A stretch of DNA of 12,884 nucleotides from an uncultured Actinomycetes bacterium (lineage in GTDB: Bacteria; Actinomycetota; Actinomycetes; Nanopelagicales; Nanopelagicaceae), in contig CAIUSQ010000251.1 of the NCBI GenBank assembly GCA_903901905.1, positions 1 through 12,884 of the forward strand, read 5' to 3'. A program made the translations under genes and the position numbers. Positions 6,501 to 12,884 of the stretch are shown here, one piece after another; within the stretch, counting starts at the first letter, position 1, and every line of letters starts with the position of its first letter. The notes below the pieces were generated by a model. It saw only the letters and a program-made list of their open reading frames with translations. It searched no databases and was not told where the DNA came from.

Positions 6501-7681
6501 TGCTTAGTAAGTTACTGAAAATTGGAATCGTATGTCCATATAGTTGGGACACTCCTGGCGGCGTAGGAAATCATGTTCGAGATCTCGCAGAATACTTAAT
6601 CGCACAGGGACATGATGTTTCAGTCTTAGCGCCCGCAACTGAAGATGCAGTCTTACCCTCCTATGTCGTCAACGCTGGAAAACCAATATCAATTCCCTAT
6701 AACGGAGCGGTTGCACGAATACTTTTTGGACCAGTTGCATATTCAAGGGTTAGAAACTGGATTGCCGAAGGAAATTTCGATCTTCTACATCTGCACGAAC
6801 CCGCAATACCCTCTATATCTTTGCTGGCCTGTTGGGCGGCAGAGGGACCTATGGTGGGAACATTTCACGCAGCCGCAAAGCATCAAAAGATTATCTTTGC
6901 AATTGGTCCCATCCTAGAACCTGCGATAGAAAAACTCTCGGCGCGGATTGCCGTTTCAGAAGCAGCGCGGTTAACTCTTACTGATCATTTGGATACAGAT
7001 GCAGTAGTAATTCCCAACGGAATATACGCCACTCGATACACCCATGGATCACCACAAAGTAAGTGGCAAGGCAACACCATTGGTTTTATTGGGCGATTTG
7101 AAGAATCGAGAAAGGGATTAAGTGTTTTAATCGATGCACTCCCGGTAATTTCTAGATTTGCACCAGATGTTAAAGTTTTTGTCGCAGGTCCTGGGGATCC
7201 AGAGGAAGCTATAAAAGGAATTGATCCTCAGTTGAGATCACGCTTTGAGTTTCTTGGAAAGATATCGGAGTCTGACAAAGCAGATTTTATGACATCGGTT
7301 GCACTCTACGTTGCACCTAACACTGGGGGAGAATCCTTTGGAATCATCGTTGCCGAAGCGCTAGCTGGGGGCGCTTGTGTTGTTGCAAGTGATATCCCAG
7401 CCTTTGATGATTTGTTAGGTCATGGCCAGTATGGAGCGTTATTTGAATCGGAAAACTCCACCGAGCTAGCAAAGGTAATTATTGATCTTCTCCGAAATCA
7501 AGACAAGAGAATGCAGTTAGCAAAGTCAGGTAAAGACCACGCTCAGTTATTTGATTGGTCGGTTGTAGCTGAACAGATTTATTCTGTATATGAGATGGCT
7601 ATGGTGGGTGGCTCTAAAGTCAGAGTCGCTCAGGATTCTAGATCTTGGAGTAGATTCCTTACGAGAGAGGAAAAACCATGA
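6500..7681 (+). CDS. pimA: Phosphatidylinositol alpha-mannosyltransferase PimA (GT4)
   Basis: GT-B fold glycosyltransferase that transfers mannose from GDP-mannose to phosphatidylinositol at the cytoplasmic membrane face, the first PIM step. The 393-residue protein is close to PimA in order and motifs: IGIVCPYSWDTPGGVGNHV (8-26) with the donor-contacting Gly loop, SIPYNGAVARI (64-74), LLHLHEP (95-101), TFHAA with H123, IGRFEESRKG with R199 and K205, and NTGGESFGIIVAEALAGG (274-291) with the EX7E pair beginning at E278. These correspond to the catalytic H118, R196, K202 and E274 reported for mycobacterial PimA. The frame is open back to 6446 inside patA, but the ATG at 6500 gives the family N terminus. 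The next gene starts in its stop codon (ATGA). Confidence 0.92.
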   Translation: MLSKLLKIGIVCPYSWDTPGGVGNHVRDLAEYLIAQGHDVSVLAPATEDAVLPSYVVNAGKPISIPYNGAVARILFGPVAYSRVRNWIAEGNFDLLHLHEPAIPSISLLACWAAEGPMVGTFHAAAKHQKIIFAIGPILEPAIEKLSARIAVSEAARLTLTDHLDTDAVVIPNGIYATRYTHGSPQSKWQGNTIGFIGRFEESRKGLSVLIDALPVISRFAPDVKVFVAGPGDPEEAIKGIDPQLRSRFEFLGKISESDKADFMTSVALYVAPNTGGESFGIIVAEALAGGACVVASDIPAFDDLLGHGQYGALFESENSTELAKVIIDLLRNQDKRMQLAKSGKDHAQLFDWSVVAEQIYSVYEMAMVGGSKVRVAQDSRSWSRFLTREEKP

Positions 7682-8181
7682 GGTATCTGGTACCTACGAT
7701 TCTTTTTGCTTTGTTTGTTATCTGGTATTTAACTTTTTTAGCAAGAAGGTTGGATCGATTACACCTTCGCGTAGATAACAGTTGGGCAAATCTTGATGTC
7801 CTCCTACAAAAAAGGGCTTCTGTTGCATTGGAAATTGCGCATAGTGATATCGCAGATCCTGCATCTTCACTTTTATTAACTGGTGCGGCTTATCAGGCCC
7901 GCGATGCTTCGATTCAGCATAGATCTAATGCAGAGAGTGGATTATCTGGTGCATTAGGTTTGCTTTTGGAGGACTCGAGACATCTTGCAACGGCGGCCGA
8001 TAGCCAACTTCTTACAGAGCTTTCAGCGCTCACAGATAAAATTAGAGTTGCAATTGCAATTCACACCGATGCCGTAAGTCGATCACAGATGTTGAGGCGC
8101 AAATATGTTGTCCGAACTTTCCGATTAGCAGGAAATGCGCCGCTCCCTGTTACATATGAATTTGAAGCTGATGTACTGTAA
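7678..8181 (+). CDS. PimA-linked membrane protein, LemA-like, function unknown
   Basis: A 167-residue protein with one N-terminal membrane segment (about 4-23, VPTILFALFVIWYLTFLARR) followed by a soluble helical domain rich in Leu, Ala and Asp. The start LDRLHLRVDNSWANLDVLLQKRASVALEIA (25-54) resembles the LemA family in having a membrane anchor followed by an antiparallel helical bundle (V..SWANLDVLLQKR). The same type of protein follows pimA in other Actinobacteria; in M. tuberculosis Rv2609c I recall a related segment next to a NUDIX domain, and no NUDIX box is present here. Its ATG overlaps the pimA stop by four bases, so its production is coupled to pimA. A role in PIM or envelope assembly is plausible from position only. 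Confidence 0.65.
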   Translation: MRYLVPTILFALFVIWYLTFLARRLDRLHLRVDNSWANLDVLLQKRASVALEIAHSDIADPASSLLLTGAAYQARDASIQHRSNAESGLSGALGLLLEDSRHLATAADSQLLTELSALTDKIRVAIAIHTDAVSRSQMLRRKYVVRTFRLAGNAPLPVTYEFEADVL

Positions 8182-9166
8182 TAAACTAATGCTCTTATTA
8201 GTGGCTGCGTCATTATCACTTAGTAGTTGCGCGGTAATTGAAAAGGCCTTGCCTGAAAAAGCCGAGACAAATGTACTAAGCGGGCGAGAGGGCACGAATG
8301 GTCCCGTACTTGCAGTCAAAATAGATGACACAAATCCAGCGCATCCACAAATAGGAATTGAAGATGCAGACATCGTCTACATCGAACAAGTGGAAAGCGG
8401 CCTAACTCGGCTCATGGCTATTTTCTCTTCGCGAATTCCGCAGAGAGTTGGCCCAGTTAGAAGTGCGCGTATTTCTGACATCGATATATTGAGTCAGTAC
8501 GGAAATGTGGCCTTTGCATACAGTGGTGCTCAATCAAAATTACTACCGATTATCAGTCAGGCAAATCTCCTTGATTTAGGAGCCCAACGTCAAAGTCCCA
8601 CGATCTACACAACTGATCCGATGCGCAATCAACCATATGCAATGGTTCTGCGTGCAGATTTACTGATGGCGAGAGTCGTTGAGAAAGAGTATGCAGTTGA
8701 TAGTGCGCGCAACGTGGGTTTCATTTTTGGAGATGCACCTAAAGATGGTTTATTGACGGATGAAGTTGTAATTGATTGGCCATCTGCTACCTATAAAGCA
8801 ACGTGGTCGTCATCAGAAGAGCGATGGTTTTTGTCTCATAACGGAAAAATCAATAGCGCAGAGTCGGGGATGATATTAGGACCCACAACATTGGTTATTC
8901 AGATTGTTTCAATCACACCATCAGAGTTTGGCGATAAATTTGGGGGAGTAACACCCTTTTCGGAAACGATAGGAGAAGGCAAAGCTTTTGTACTTCGTAA
9001 TGGCAAACGCTTTGCAGGTACATGGAACCGAAGTGATGCTAATTCTGGGACGACATTCTCTTTAGCCAATGGAGAGCAGATAAAATTTGCACCGGGCCAA
9101 GTTTGGGTGGCATTGACCGATCGTGAGCCTAAATTCACCTCGCCAGCAACATCTAATTCAAAGTAG
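8171..9166 (+). CDS. DUF3048 (YerB-like) secreted lipoprotein
   Basis: Predicted envelope-anchored lipoprotein. From the ATG at 8171 the N terminus is [20 protein letters not shown]: a short Lys-containing n-region, a hydrophobic core and a lipobox LSSC with the lipid-modified Cys at residue 20. Earlier in-frame ATGs at 8135 and 8156 would only lengthen the n-region, and a later one at 8189 would remove the Lys, so 8171 is preferred but not proven. The mature part has the DUF3048 signature: [38 protein letters not shown] and [16 protein letters not shown], followed by a C-terminal domain ending around [12 protein letters not shown]. The family includes B. subtilis YerB and has no settled biochemical function that I know of. 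It overlaps the preceding gene by 11 bases and ends 41 bases before pdxS. Confidence 0.82.
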   Translation: MYCNKLMLLLVAASLSLSSCAVIEKALPEKAETNVLSGREGTNGPVLAVKIDDTNPAHPQIGIEDADIVYIEQVESGLTRLMAIFSSRIPQRVGPVRSARISDIDILSQYGNVAFAYSGAQSKLLPIISQANLLDLGAQRQSPTIYTTDPMRNQPYAMVLRADLLMARVVEKEYAVDSARNVGFIFGDAPKDGLLTDEVVIDWPSATYKATWSSSEERWFLSHNGKINSAESGMILGPTTLVIQIVSITPSEFGDKFGGVTPFSETIGEGKAFVLRNGKRFAGTWNRSDANSGTTFSLANGEQIKFAPGQVWVALTDREPKFTSPATSNSK

Positions 9167-9176
9167 TATGTGCACC

Positions 9177-9182
9177 TAAACT
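9177..9182 (+). promoter_or_regulatory. Candidate -10 element for pdxS-pdxT
   Basis: TAAACT in the short gap after the DUF3048 gene fits TANNNT. A start near 9188-9190 would give a leader of about 20 bases containing the GGAG Shine-Dalgarno (9196-9199), eight bases before the ATG. No convincing -35 is visible, and read-through from upstream is equally possible. Confidence 0.25.
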
Positions 9183-9207
9183 TTTTGATGGAAGCGGAGT
9201 ATTCGTG

Positions 9208-10095
9208 ATGGCTGAAGTAACAGGAACCGGTCGCGTCAAGCGCGGTATGGCTGAAATGTTAAAGGGCGGCGTAATCATGGACGTCGTTAATGCAGAGCAA
9301 GCCAAGATCGCAGAGGATGCAGGAGCCGTTGCGGTTATGGCCTTAGAGCGAGTCCCGGCAGATATTCGCGCACAAGGTGGCGTAGCACGCATGTCTGATC
9401 CAGACATGATCGAAAAAATTCAAGCAAGTGTGTCGATTCCTGTGATGGCAAAGGCACGCATCGGTCACTTCGTTGAAGCACAGGTTTTACAGTCACTAAA
9501 CGTTGATTACATCGACGAGTCAGAAGTGTTAACGCCATCTGATTATGAGAACCACATTGATAAGTGGAATTTCACTGTTCCATTTGTCTGTGGTGCCACG
9601 AATTTGGGAGAGGCTCTACGACGCATCAATGAAGGCGCCGCAATGATTCGCTCAAAAGGTGAAGCAGGTACAGGTGATGTTTCAAATGCAATGATGCACA
9701 TGAGAAAAATTGGTGGCGAGATCAGACGACTTTCATCACTTCGCGAGGATGAGCTTTATGTTGCAGCGAAAGAACTTCAAGCACCGTATGCATTAGTAAA
9801 GGAAGTTGCCGAGACAGGAAAGCTTCCCGTTGTGCTATTTACTGCAGGCGGCATTGCTACTCCTGCAGATGCAGCATTGATGATGGCTATGGGCGCAGAT
9901 GGCGTCTTTATTGGTTCAGGAATATTTAAATCAGGAAACCCAGCACAGAGAGCCGCTGCTTGTGTAAAGGCGACAACGTTTTGGGATGATCCAAAAGTAG
10001 TTGCAGATGCATCCCGTGGTTTAGGTGAGGCAATGGTCGGGATCAACGTTGCCGATCTTCCAGCACCTCATCGTCTTTCAGAGCGCGGCTGGTAA
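9208..10095 (+). CDS. pdxS: Pyridoxal 5'-phosphate synthase, synthase subunit PdxS
   Basis: Forms PLP from ribose 5-phosphate, glyceraldehyde 3-phosphate and ammonia supplied by PdxT (the DXP-independent route). Highly conserved TIM-barrel protein of 295 residues from the ATG at 9208; a GTG immediately before it (9205) would add one residue. The ATG has the better GGAG spacing (eight bases). D25 ([10 protein letters not shown]), K82 (MAKARIGHF) and K150 (RSKGEAGTG) correspond to the catalytic D24, K81 and K149 of the B. subtilis enzyme. The phosphate-binding glycines GEAGTG (151-156) and [30 protein letters not shown] near the C-terminal half are intact. pdxT follows 11 bases downstream, so the two subunits are co-transcribed. 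Confidence 0.98.
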   Translation: MAEVTGTGRVKRGMAEMLKGGVIMDVVNAEQAKIAEDAGAVAVMALERVPADIRAQGGVARMSDPDMIEKIQASVSIPVMAKARIGHFVEAQVLQSLNVDYIDESEVLTPSDYENHIDKWNFTVPFVCGATNLGEALRRINEGAAMIRSKGEAGTGDVSNAMMHMRKIGGEIRRLSSLREDELYVAAKELQAPYALVKEVAETGKLPVVLFTAGGIATPADAALMMAMGADGVFIGSGIFKSGNPAQRAAACVKATTFWDDPKVVADASRGLGEAMVGINVADLPAPHRLSERGW

Positions 10096-10106
10096 ATAAC
10101 TCAAAA

Positions 10107-10703
10107 ATGAAAGTTGGAGTGCTTGCTCTGCAAGGAGATTTTCGCGAGCACTCGAATGCTTTAATTGCTTGTGGAGTTGATGTACTTCCGGTTAGACGCG
10201 TTGAAGAGCTTTCAAATGTCGATGCATTAATTATTCCTGGGGGAGAATCAACAACGATTGCCCACCTTGCTCAAACGTTTGGGATTTTCGATGCAATCAA
10301 AGAACGCATTTCATCAGGCATGCCTGCCTATGGTTCTTGCGCCGGAATGATTCTGCTGGCCGATGAAATTCTGGATGCAGCAAAGGACCAAAAAACTTTT
10401 GGTGGTTTAGAGATCGTGGTTCGCAGAAATGCCTTTGGTCGACAGGTGGACTCGTTTGAAACAGAGTTAGAGTTTAAAGATGGATTTCCAGAGCCACTCA
10501 AGGCCGTGTTTATTCGTGCACCATGGGTTGAACGAGTAGGAGCGAATGTTGAGGTTTTGGCAACAGTGAAATCCCATCCTGTAGCCGTTCGCTCTAAAAC
10601 TCTACTCGCGACTTCTTTCCATCCAGAACTAACTGGTGATCATCGGATTCATCAATATTTTGTGGACCAAGTGGCACGCCCGGCGGTCAAAAAGGTACAG
10701 TAA
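10107..10703 (+). CDS. pdxT: Pyridoxal 5'-phosphate synthase, glutaminase subunit PdxT
   Basis: Class I glutamine amidotransferase that hydrolyses glutamine and channels ammonia to PdxS. It has 198 residues, the usual size. The catalytic triad is complete: C78 in YGSCAGMILLA, and H172 and E174 in SFHPELTGD. PGGEST (45-50) is the oxyanion-hole and substrate segment, and GVLALQGDFREH (4-15) is the family N terminus. The start ATG at 10107 lies 11 bases after the pdxS stop; no strong Shine-Dalgarno is visible, so translation may depend on coupling. The pair makes the cell independent of external vitamin B6 for steps such as PabC upstream. Confidence 0.97.
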   Translation: MKVGVLALQGDFREHSNALIACGVDVLPVRRVEELSNVDALIIPGGESTTIAHLAQTFGIFDAIKERISSGMPAYGSCAGMILLADEILDAAKDQKTFGGLEIVVRRNAFGRQVDSFETELEFKDGFPEPLKAVFIRAPWVERVGANVEVLATVKSHPVAVRSKTLLATSFHPELTGDHRIHQYFVDQVARPAVKKVQ

Positions 10704-10727
10704 GCACATATTCGCAATTGTGAAATT

Positions 10728-10733
10728 GAGGTG
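10728..10733 (+). promoter_or_regulatory. Shine-Dalgarno of yebC
   Basis: GAGGTG five bases before the ATG at 10739 is one of the clearest ribosome binding sites in the window and fixes the yebC start. It lies in the 35-bp gap after pdxT, where no convincing promoter is visible. Confidence 0.6.
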
Positions 10734-10738
10734 TTCCA

Positions 10739-11491
10739 ATGTCAGGCCATTCCAAATGGGCGACAACCAAGCATAAAAAGGCAATCATCGATAGCCGTCG
10801 CGCAAAAGTATTTGCCAAGCAGATTCGTGCAATTGAAGTTGCGGCGCGAAATGGCGGCGCAGATATGGATGGTAATCCAACACTTTTTGATGCTGTGGCA
10901 AAAGCAAAAAAATCTTCCATGCCGGCTGACAATATTGAACGAGCGATTAAACGTGGAGCTGGTCTAGAGGCCGGCGCAAAAGACTGGATTACCATTATGT
11001 ATGAGGGCTACGGACCCAATGGCGTAGCAATAATGATTGAGTGTTTGTCAGATAACCGAAATCGCTCCGCATCAGAGGTTAAAGTTGCAGTCACTCGAAA
11101 TGGTGGTTCTATGGCTGATTTAGGATCTGTTTCATATCTTTTTAATCGCAAAGGCGTAATCATCGTAAAAAAAGATGGAGCACTGTCTGAGGATTCAATT
11201 CTAGAAGCAGTACTAGAAGCTGGTGCTGAGGAAGTAAATGATTTAGGTGAGGCTTTCGAGATTGTCAGTGAACCTGTGGACTTGGTACCAGTTCGTGAGG
11301 CGCTTCAGGCAGCAGGGATTGATTATGAATCTGCAGATTCCTCATTTCTTCCATCTATGAGTATCCCGTTAGATGCCGAAGGTGCGGTTAAGGTCTTTGA
11401 ACTAATTGACGCAATTGAAGAGCTTGATGACGTGCAGAATGTGTATAGCAACTTTGATGTTTCTGACGAGGTTATGGCGAGCCTCGAATAA
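10739..11491 (+). CDS. yebC: YebC/TACO1-family translation factor or regulator
   Basis: A 250-residue cytoplasmic protein of the universally conserved YebC/PmpR family. The N terminus [23 protein letters not shown] is the family hallmark and is followed by [25 protein letters not shown] and [16 protein letters not shown]. The central [22 protein letters not shown] (83-104) and C-terminal NVYSNFD are also intact. The family was long annotated as transcriptional regulators; the mitochondrial relative TACO1 and more recent work on bacterial YebC point to helping ribosomes through proline-rich stretches. It stands between pdxT and ruvC, as in M. tuberculosis and many bacteria, without an obvious functional tie to recombination. 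Confidence 0.95.
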   Translation: MSGHSKWATTKHKKAIIDSRRAKVFAKQIRAIEVAARNGGADMDGNPTLFDAVAKAKKSSMPADNIERAIKRGAGLEAGAKDWITIMYEGYGPNGVAIMIECLSDNRNRSASEVKVAVTRNGGSMADLGSVSYLFNRKGVIIVKKDGALSEDSILEAVLEAGAEEVNDLGEAFEIVSEPVDLVPVREALQAAGIDYESADSSFLPSMSIPLDAEGAVKVFELIDAIEELDDVQNVYSNFDVSDEVMASLE

Positions 11492-11516
11492 GGATTTTCT
11501 GAACAACCTTAGGCTT

Positions 11517-11522
11517 TATCCT
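11517..11522 (+). promoter_or_regulatory. Candidate -10 element for ruvCAB
   Basis: TATCCT in the 62-bp gap between yebC and ruvC, the largest gap in the downstream half, fits TANNNT. A start near 11529 gives a leader of about 25 bases that includes GGGGAA (11544-11549). No clear -35 or LexA-like SOS box is visible in the gap. Confidence 0.25.
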
Positions 11523-11553
11523 TTAGTCCAGCGAAGAAAGCGTGGGGAACACA

Positions 11554-12093
11554 ATGAGAGTTTTGGGTGTTGATCCCGGCCTTACTCGTTGTGGCGTTGG
11601 AATTGTTGAAGGCGCAATTGGCTCACCACTTTCTCTAGTGGAAGTCGGAGTCATCGTTACGGGAACGGATCTAGCTTTAGAACATCGGTTGTTGGAGCTA
11701 GATCGTGAACTTTCACAGTGGATAAATCTTTGGCAACCCGATGTAATTGCAGTCGAAAGAGTTTTCTCCCAACACAATGTGCGAACAGTTATGGGAACGG
11801 GCCAAGCAGCGGGAATAGCACTTTTAATCGCAGCCAAATCTGGAATTCCAGTAGTAATGCATACTCCATCAGAGGTAAAAGCAGCAGTTACTGGCAATGG
11901 ACGTGCCAATAAAGCGCAGGTTGCGACAATGGTTCAAAAACTACTCAACCTTGAAAGCATCCCAAAGCCTGTAGATGCTACTGATGCTCTTGCCTTAGCT
12001 ATTTGCAATATTTGGCGCGGTAGTGGCAACAACAAAATAAATCAAGCGTTGGCCGCAGAGAAAAACCGACTTAAGAAGTTACATTCCAGATGA
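11554..12093 (+). CDS. ruvC: Holliday junction resolvase RuvC
   Basis: Dimeric endonuclease that cuts Holliday junctions symmetrically in concert with RuvAB. It has 179 residues from the ATG at 11554, which gives the family N terminus [14 protein letters not shown] and has GGGGAA four bases upstream; an in-frame GTG at 11542 is less likely. The acidic catalytic set is present: D7 (VDPG), E68 (AVERVF), D141 and D144 (DATDALA). [16 protein letters not shown] (72-87) and [20 protein letters not shown] (104-123) are the conserved substrate-contacting segments. Its last four bases ATGA contain the ruvA start. Confidence 0.97.
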   Translation: MRVLGVDPGLTRCGVGIVEGAIGSPLSLVEVGVIVTGTDLALEHRLLELDRELSQWINLWQPDVIAVERVFSQHNVRTVMGTGQAAGIALLIAAKSGIPVVMHTPSEVKAAVTGNGRANKAQVATMVQKLLNLESIPKPVDATDALALAICNIWRGSGNNKINQALAAEKNRLKKLHSR

Positions 12094-12704
12094 TTTCATT
12101 ATTGACCGGGACGGTTAGGTCACTTACAAGTGATAGAGCAATCATCGAAGTTGGCGGAGTTGGATTAAGCGTGGTTCTGACACCTTCTACAACGCAGCAA
12201 ATTACTTTAGGTTCTCAGCAGCAATTCTTTACTTCGTTGGTGGTTCGTGAAGACTCGCTCACCTTATACGGCTTTCTAACTGATGAAGCAAAGGGGTTAT
12301 TCGAACTTGCCCAGACTGTTTCTGGGATTGGACCAAAGGTAGCAATGTCTATTGTTGGTGCTATGTCACCTGAAGACTTAGCACGAGCAATTTCACAAGA
12401 AGAGATATCGGTCATTGAGAAAGTTCCAGGAATTGGTCGCAAAGGTGCGCAGCGTTTAATTCTCGAACTTAAGGGCAAGTTAAGTGATCTATCTAGTAAT
12501 CAAACATATAAGTCCCATCAGCCAGCATGGCGCGAAAAACTCCTTATAGGACTAACTTCACTTGGTTTTTCTCCAAAGGAGGCTGATGGTGCCATATCAG
12601 AGGTTGTCGCCACGCTGTCTTCAGATGGCATCGATGCGTCAACAATGGACCTAAGTGAACTATTGAAATTGGCATTGGCGAGCGGAAAGAGTTCTCGTGG
12701 CTGA
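12090..12704 (+). CDS. ruvA: Holliday junction branch migration subunit RuvA
   Basis: Tetrameric junction-binding protein that loads the RuvB motor. It has 204 residues. Domain I is an OB fold (1-63) with the acidic pin E54-D55 in [12 protein letters not shown]. Domain II holds two helix-hairpin-helix motifs, [14 protein letters not shown] (77-90) and [20 protein letters not shown] (112-131). A flexible linker follows, then the RuvB-binding domain III (about 147-200) with [15 protein letters not shown]. The ATG overlaps the ruvC stop (ATGA), and its end overlaps the probable ruvB GTG, so the three genes are translationally coupled. Confidence 0.97.
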   Translation: MISLLTGTVRSLTSDRAIIEVGGVGLSVVLTPSTTQQITLGSQQQFFTSLVVREDSLTLYGFLTDEAKGLFELAQTVSGIGPKVAMSIVGAMSPEDLARAISQEEISVIEKVPGIGRKGAQRLILELKGKLSDLSSNQTYKSHQPAWREKLLIGLTSLGFSPKEADGAISEVVATLSSDGIDASTMDLSELLKLALASGKSSRG

Positions 12705-12884
12705 GGATCGTTTAATGACATCTCATGTAAATAAAGATGAGTCAGCATTAGAGCAAGCGCTTCGACCAAAAACGCTAAAGGATTTCATTGGGCAAAAGCG
12801 AGTTAGAGATCAAATAGATGTTTTGCTCACGGCAGCCAGAAATAGAAACTCTCCAGCTGACCACATTTTGCTTTCAGGACCACC
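12697..12884 (+). CDS. ruvB: Holliday junction branch migration ATPase RuvB, 5' part only
   Basis: AAA+ hexameric helicase motor of the RuvAB branch-migration complex. Only the first 62 codons are inside the window. [20 protein letters not shown] and [10 protein letters not shown] match the RuvB N terminus, and the sequence stops just at the beginning of the Walker A loop. The GTG at 12697 overlaps the end of ruvA by eight bases and gives MAEDRLM..., keeping the DRL segment that I recall in actinobacterial RuvB. An alternative in-frame ATG at 12715 has a good GAGGA seven bases upstream (12703-12707), so the start is not settled. Confidence 0.93.
   Translation, partial: MAEDRLMTSHVNKDESALEQALRPKTLKDFIGQKRVRDQIDVLLTAARNRNSPADHILLSGP

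Noticed and set aside
9153..9538. Two open frames on the minus strand over the start of pdxS
   Set aside because: Antisense to one of the most conserved genes in the window; the translations look like reverse-frame shadow, with no domain signature.
10704..10738. Imperfect CACA...TGTG symmetry between pdxT and yebC
   Set aside because: Only four bases per arm match; not enough for a regulator site or terminator.
11492..11553. Search for an SOS (LexA) box before ruvC
   Set aside because: No actinobacterial GAAC-N4-GTTC-like sequence was found in the gap, so SOS control is not claimed.
11523..11909. 128-codon open frame on the minus strand over ruvC
   Set aside because: Composition is Ser/Thr/Pro-rich and low in structure, it lies fully antisense to a strongly supported ruvC, and it has no recognisable motif.

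Overview
This window is a gene-dense, almost fully coding chromosomal segment from an actinobacterium. The gene order is the argument. A thrS - HIT phosphorylase - pgsA - patA - pimA run, followed by pdxS - pdxT - yebC - ruvC - ruvA - ruvB, is the arrangement I know from Mycobacterium tuberculosis (Rv2614c to about Rv2592c) and many other Actinobacteria. The phosphatidylinositol-mannoside genes in particular are an actinobacterial hallmark. Base composition is clearly AT-leaning by eye, and most gaps are 0-60 bp with many ATGA/GTGA overlaps. That compact, low-GC style suggests a streamlined freshwater lineage of the acI / Nanopelagicales type, but this is inference from style and no search was run. 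No gene-free stretch exceeds about 70 bp, and I see no insertion sequence, CRISPR array, prophage or plasmid feature.

Layout. (1) Bases 1-69 carry a tRNA-Gly(GCC) on the minus strand, cut at its 3' end by the window edge; its promoter lies in the 68-bp divergent gap shared with pabB. (2) Bases 138-4410 are a plus-strand run of pabB, pabC (p-aminobenzoate for folate), thrS and a HIT-family Ap4A phosphorylase-like gene. (3) Bases 4411-4995 are a single minus-strand gene that resembles the G domain of an EF-G paralogue (FusA2 type) but has lost every nucleotide-binding motif. Its stop codon abuts the HIT stop codon with no base between, and its start faces pgsA across 24 bp. (4) Bases 5020-9166 are pgsA (phosphatidylinositol phosphate synthase), patA (PIM acyltransferase), pimA (first mannosyltransferase), a small LemA-like membrane protein, and a DUF3048 (YerB-like) lipoprotein. 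(5) Bases 9208-10703 encode the two subunits of PLP synthase, pdxS and pdxT. (6) Bases 10739-12884 are yebC, ruvC, ruvA and the 5' end of ruvB (Holliday-junction processing).

How they work together. PgsA, PatA and PimA form consecutive steps from CDP-diacylglycerol and inositol phosphate to acylated phosphatidylinositol mannosides at the inner face of the membrane. PdxS and PdxT make pyridoxal phosphate, which is also the cofactor of PabC upstream. RuvA, RuvB and RuvC branch-migrate and resolve Holliday junctions.

The most interesting place is 4408-5020. A degenerate pseudo-GTPase gene on the opposite strand interrupts an otherwise conserved operon. It is fused end-to-end with the HIT gene, and it seems to share one symmetrical -10 promoter element with pgsA, driving leaderless or nearly leaderless transcripts in both directions. 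Everything else looks like ordinary core genome.
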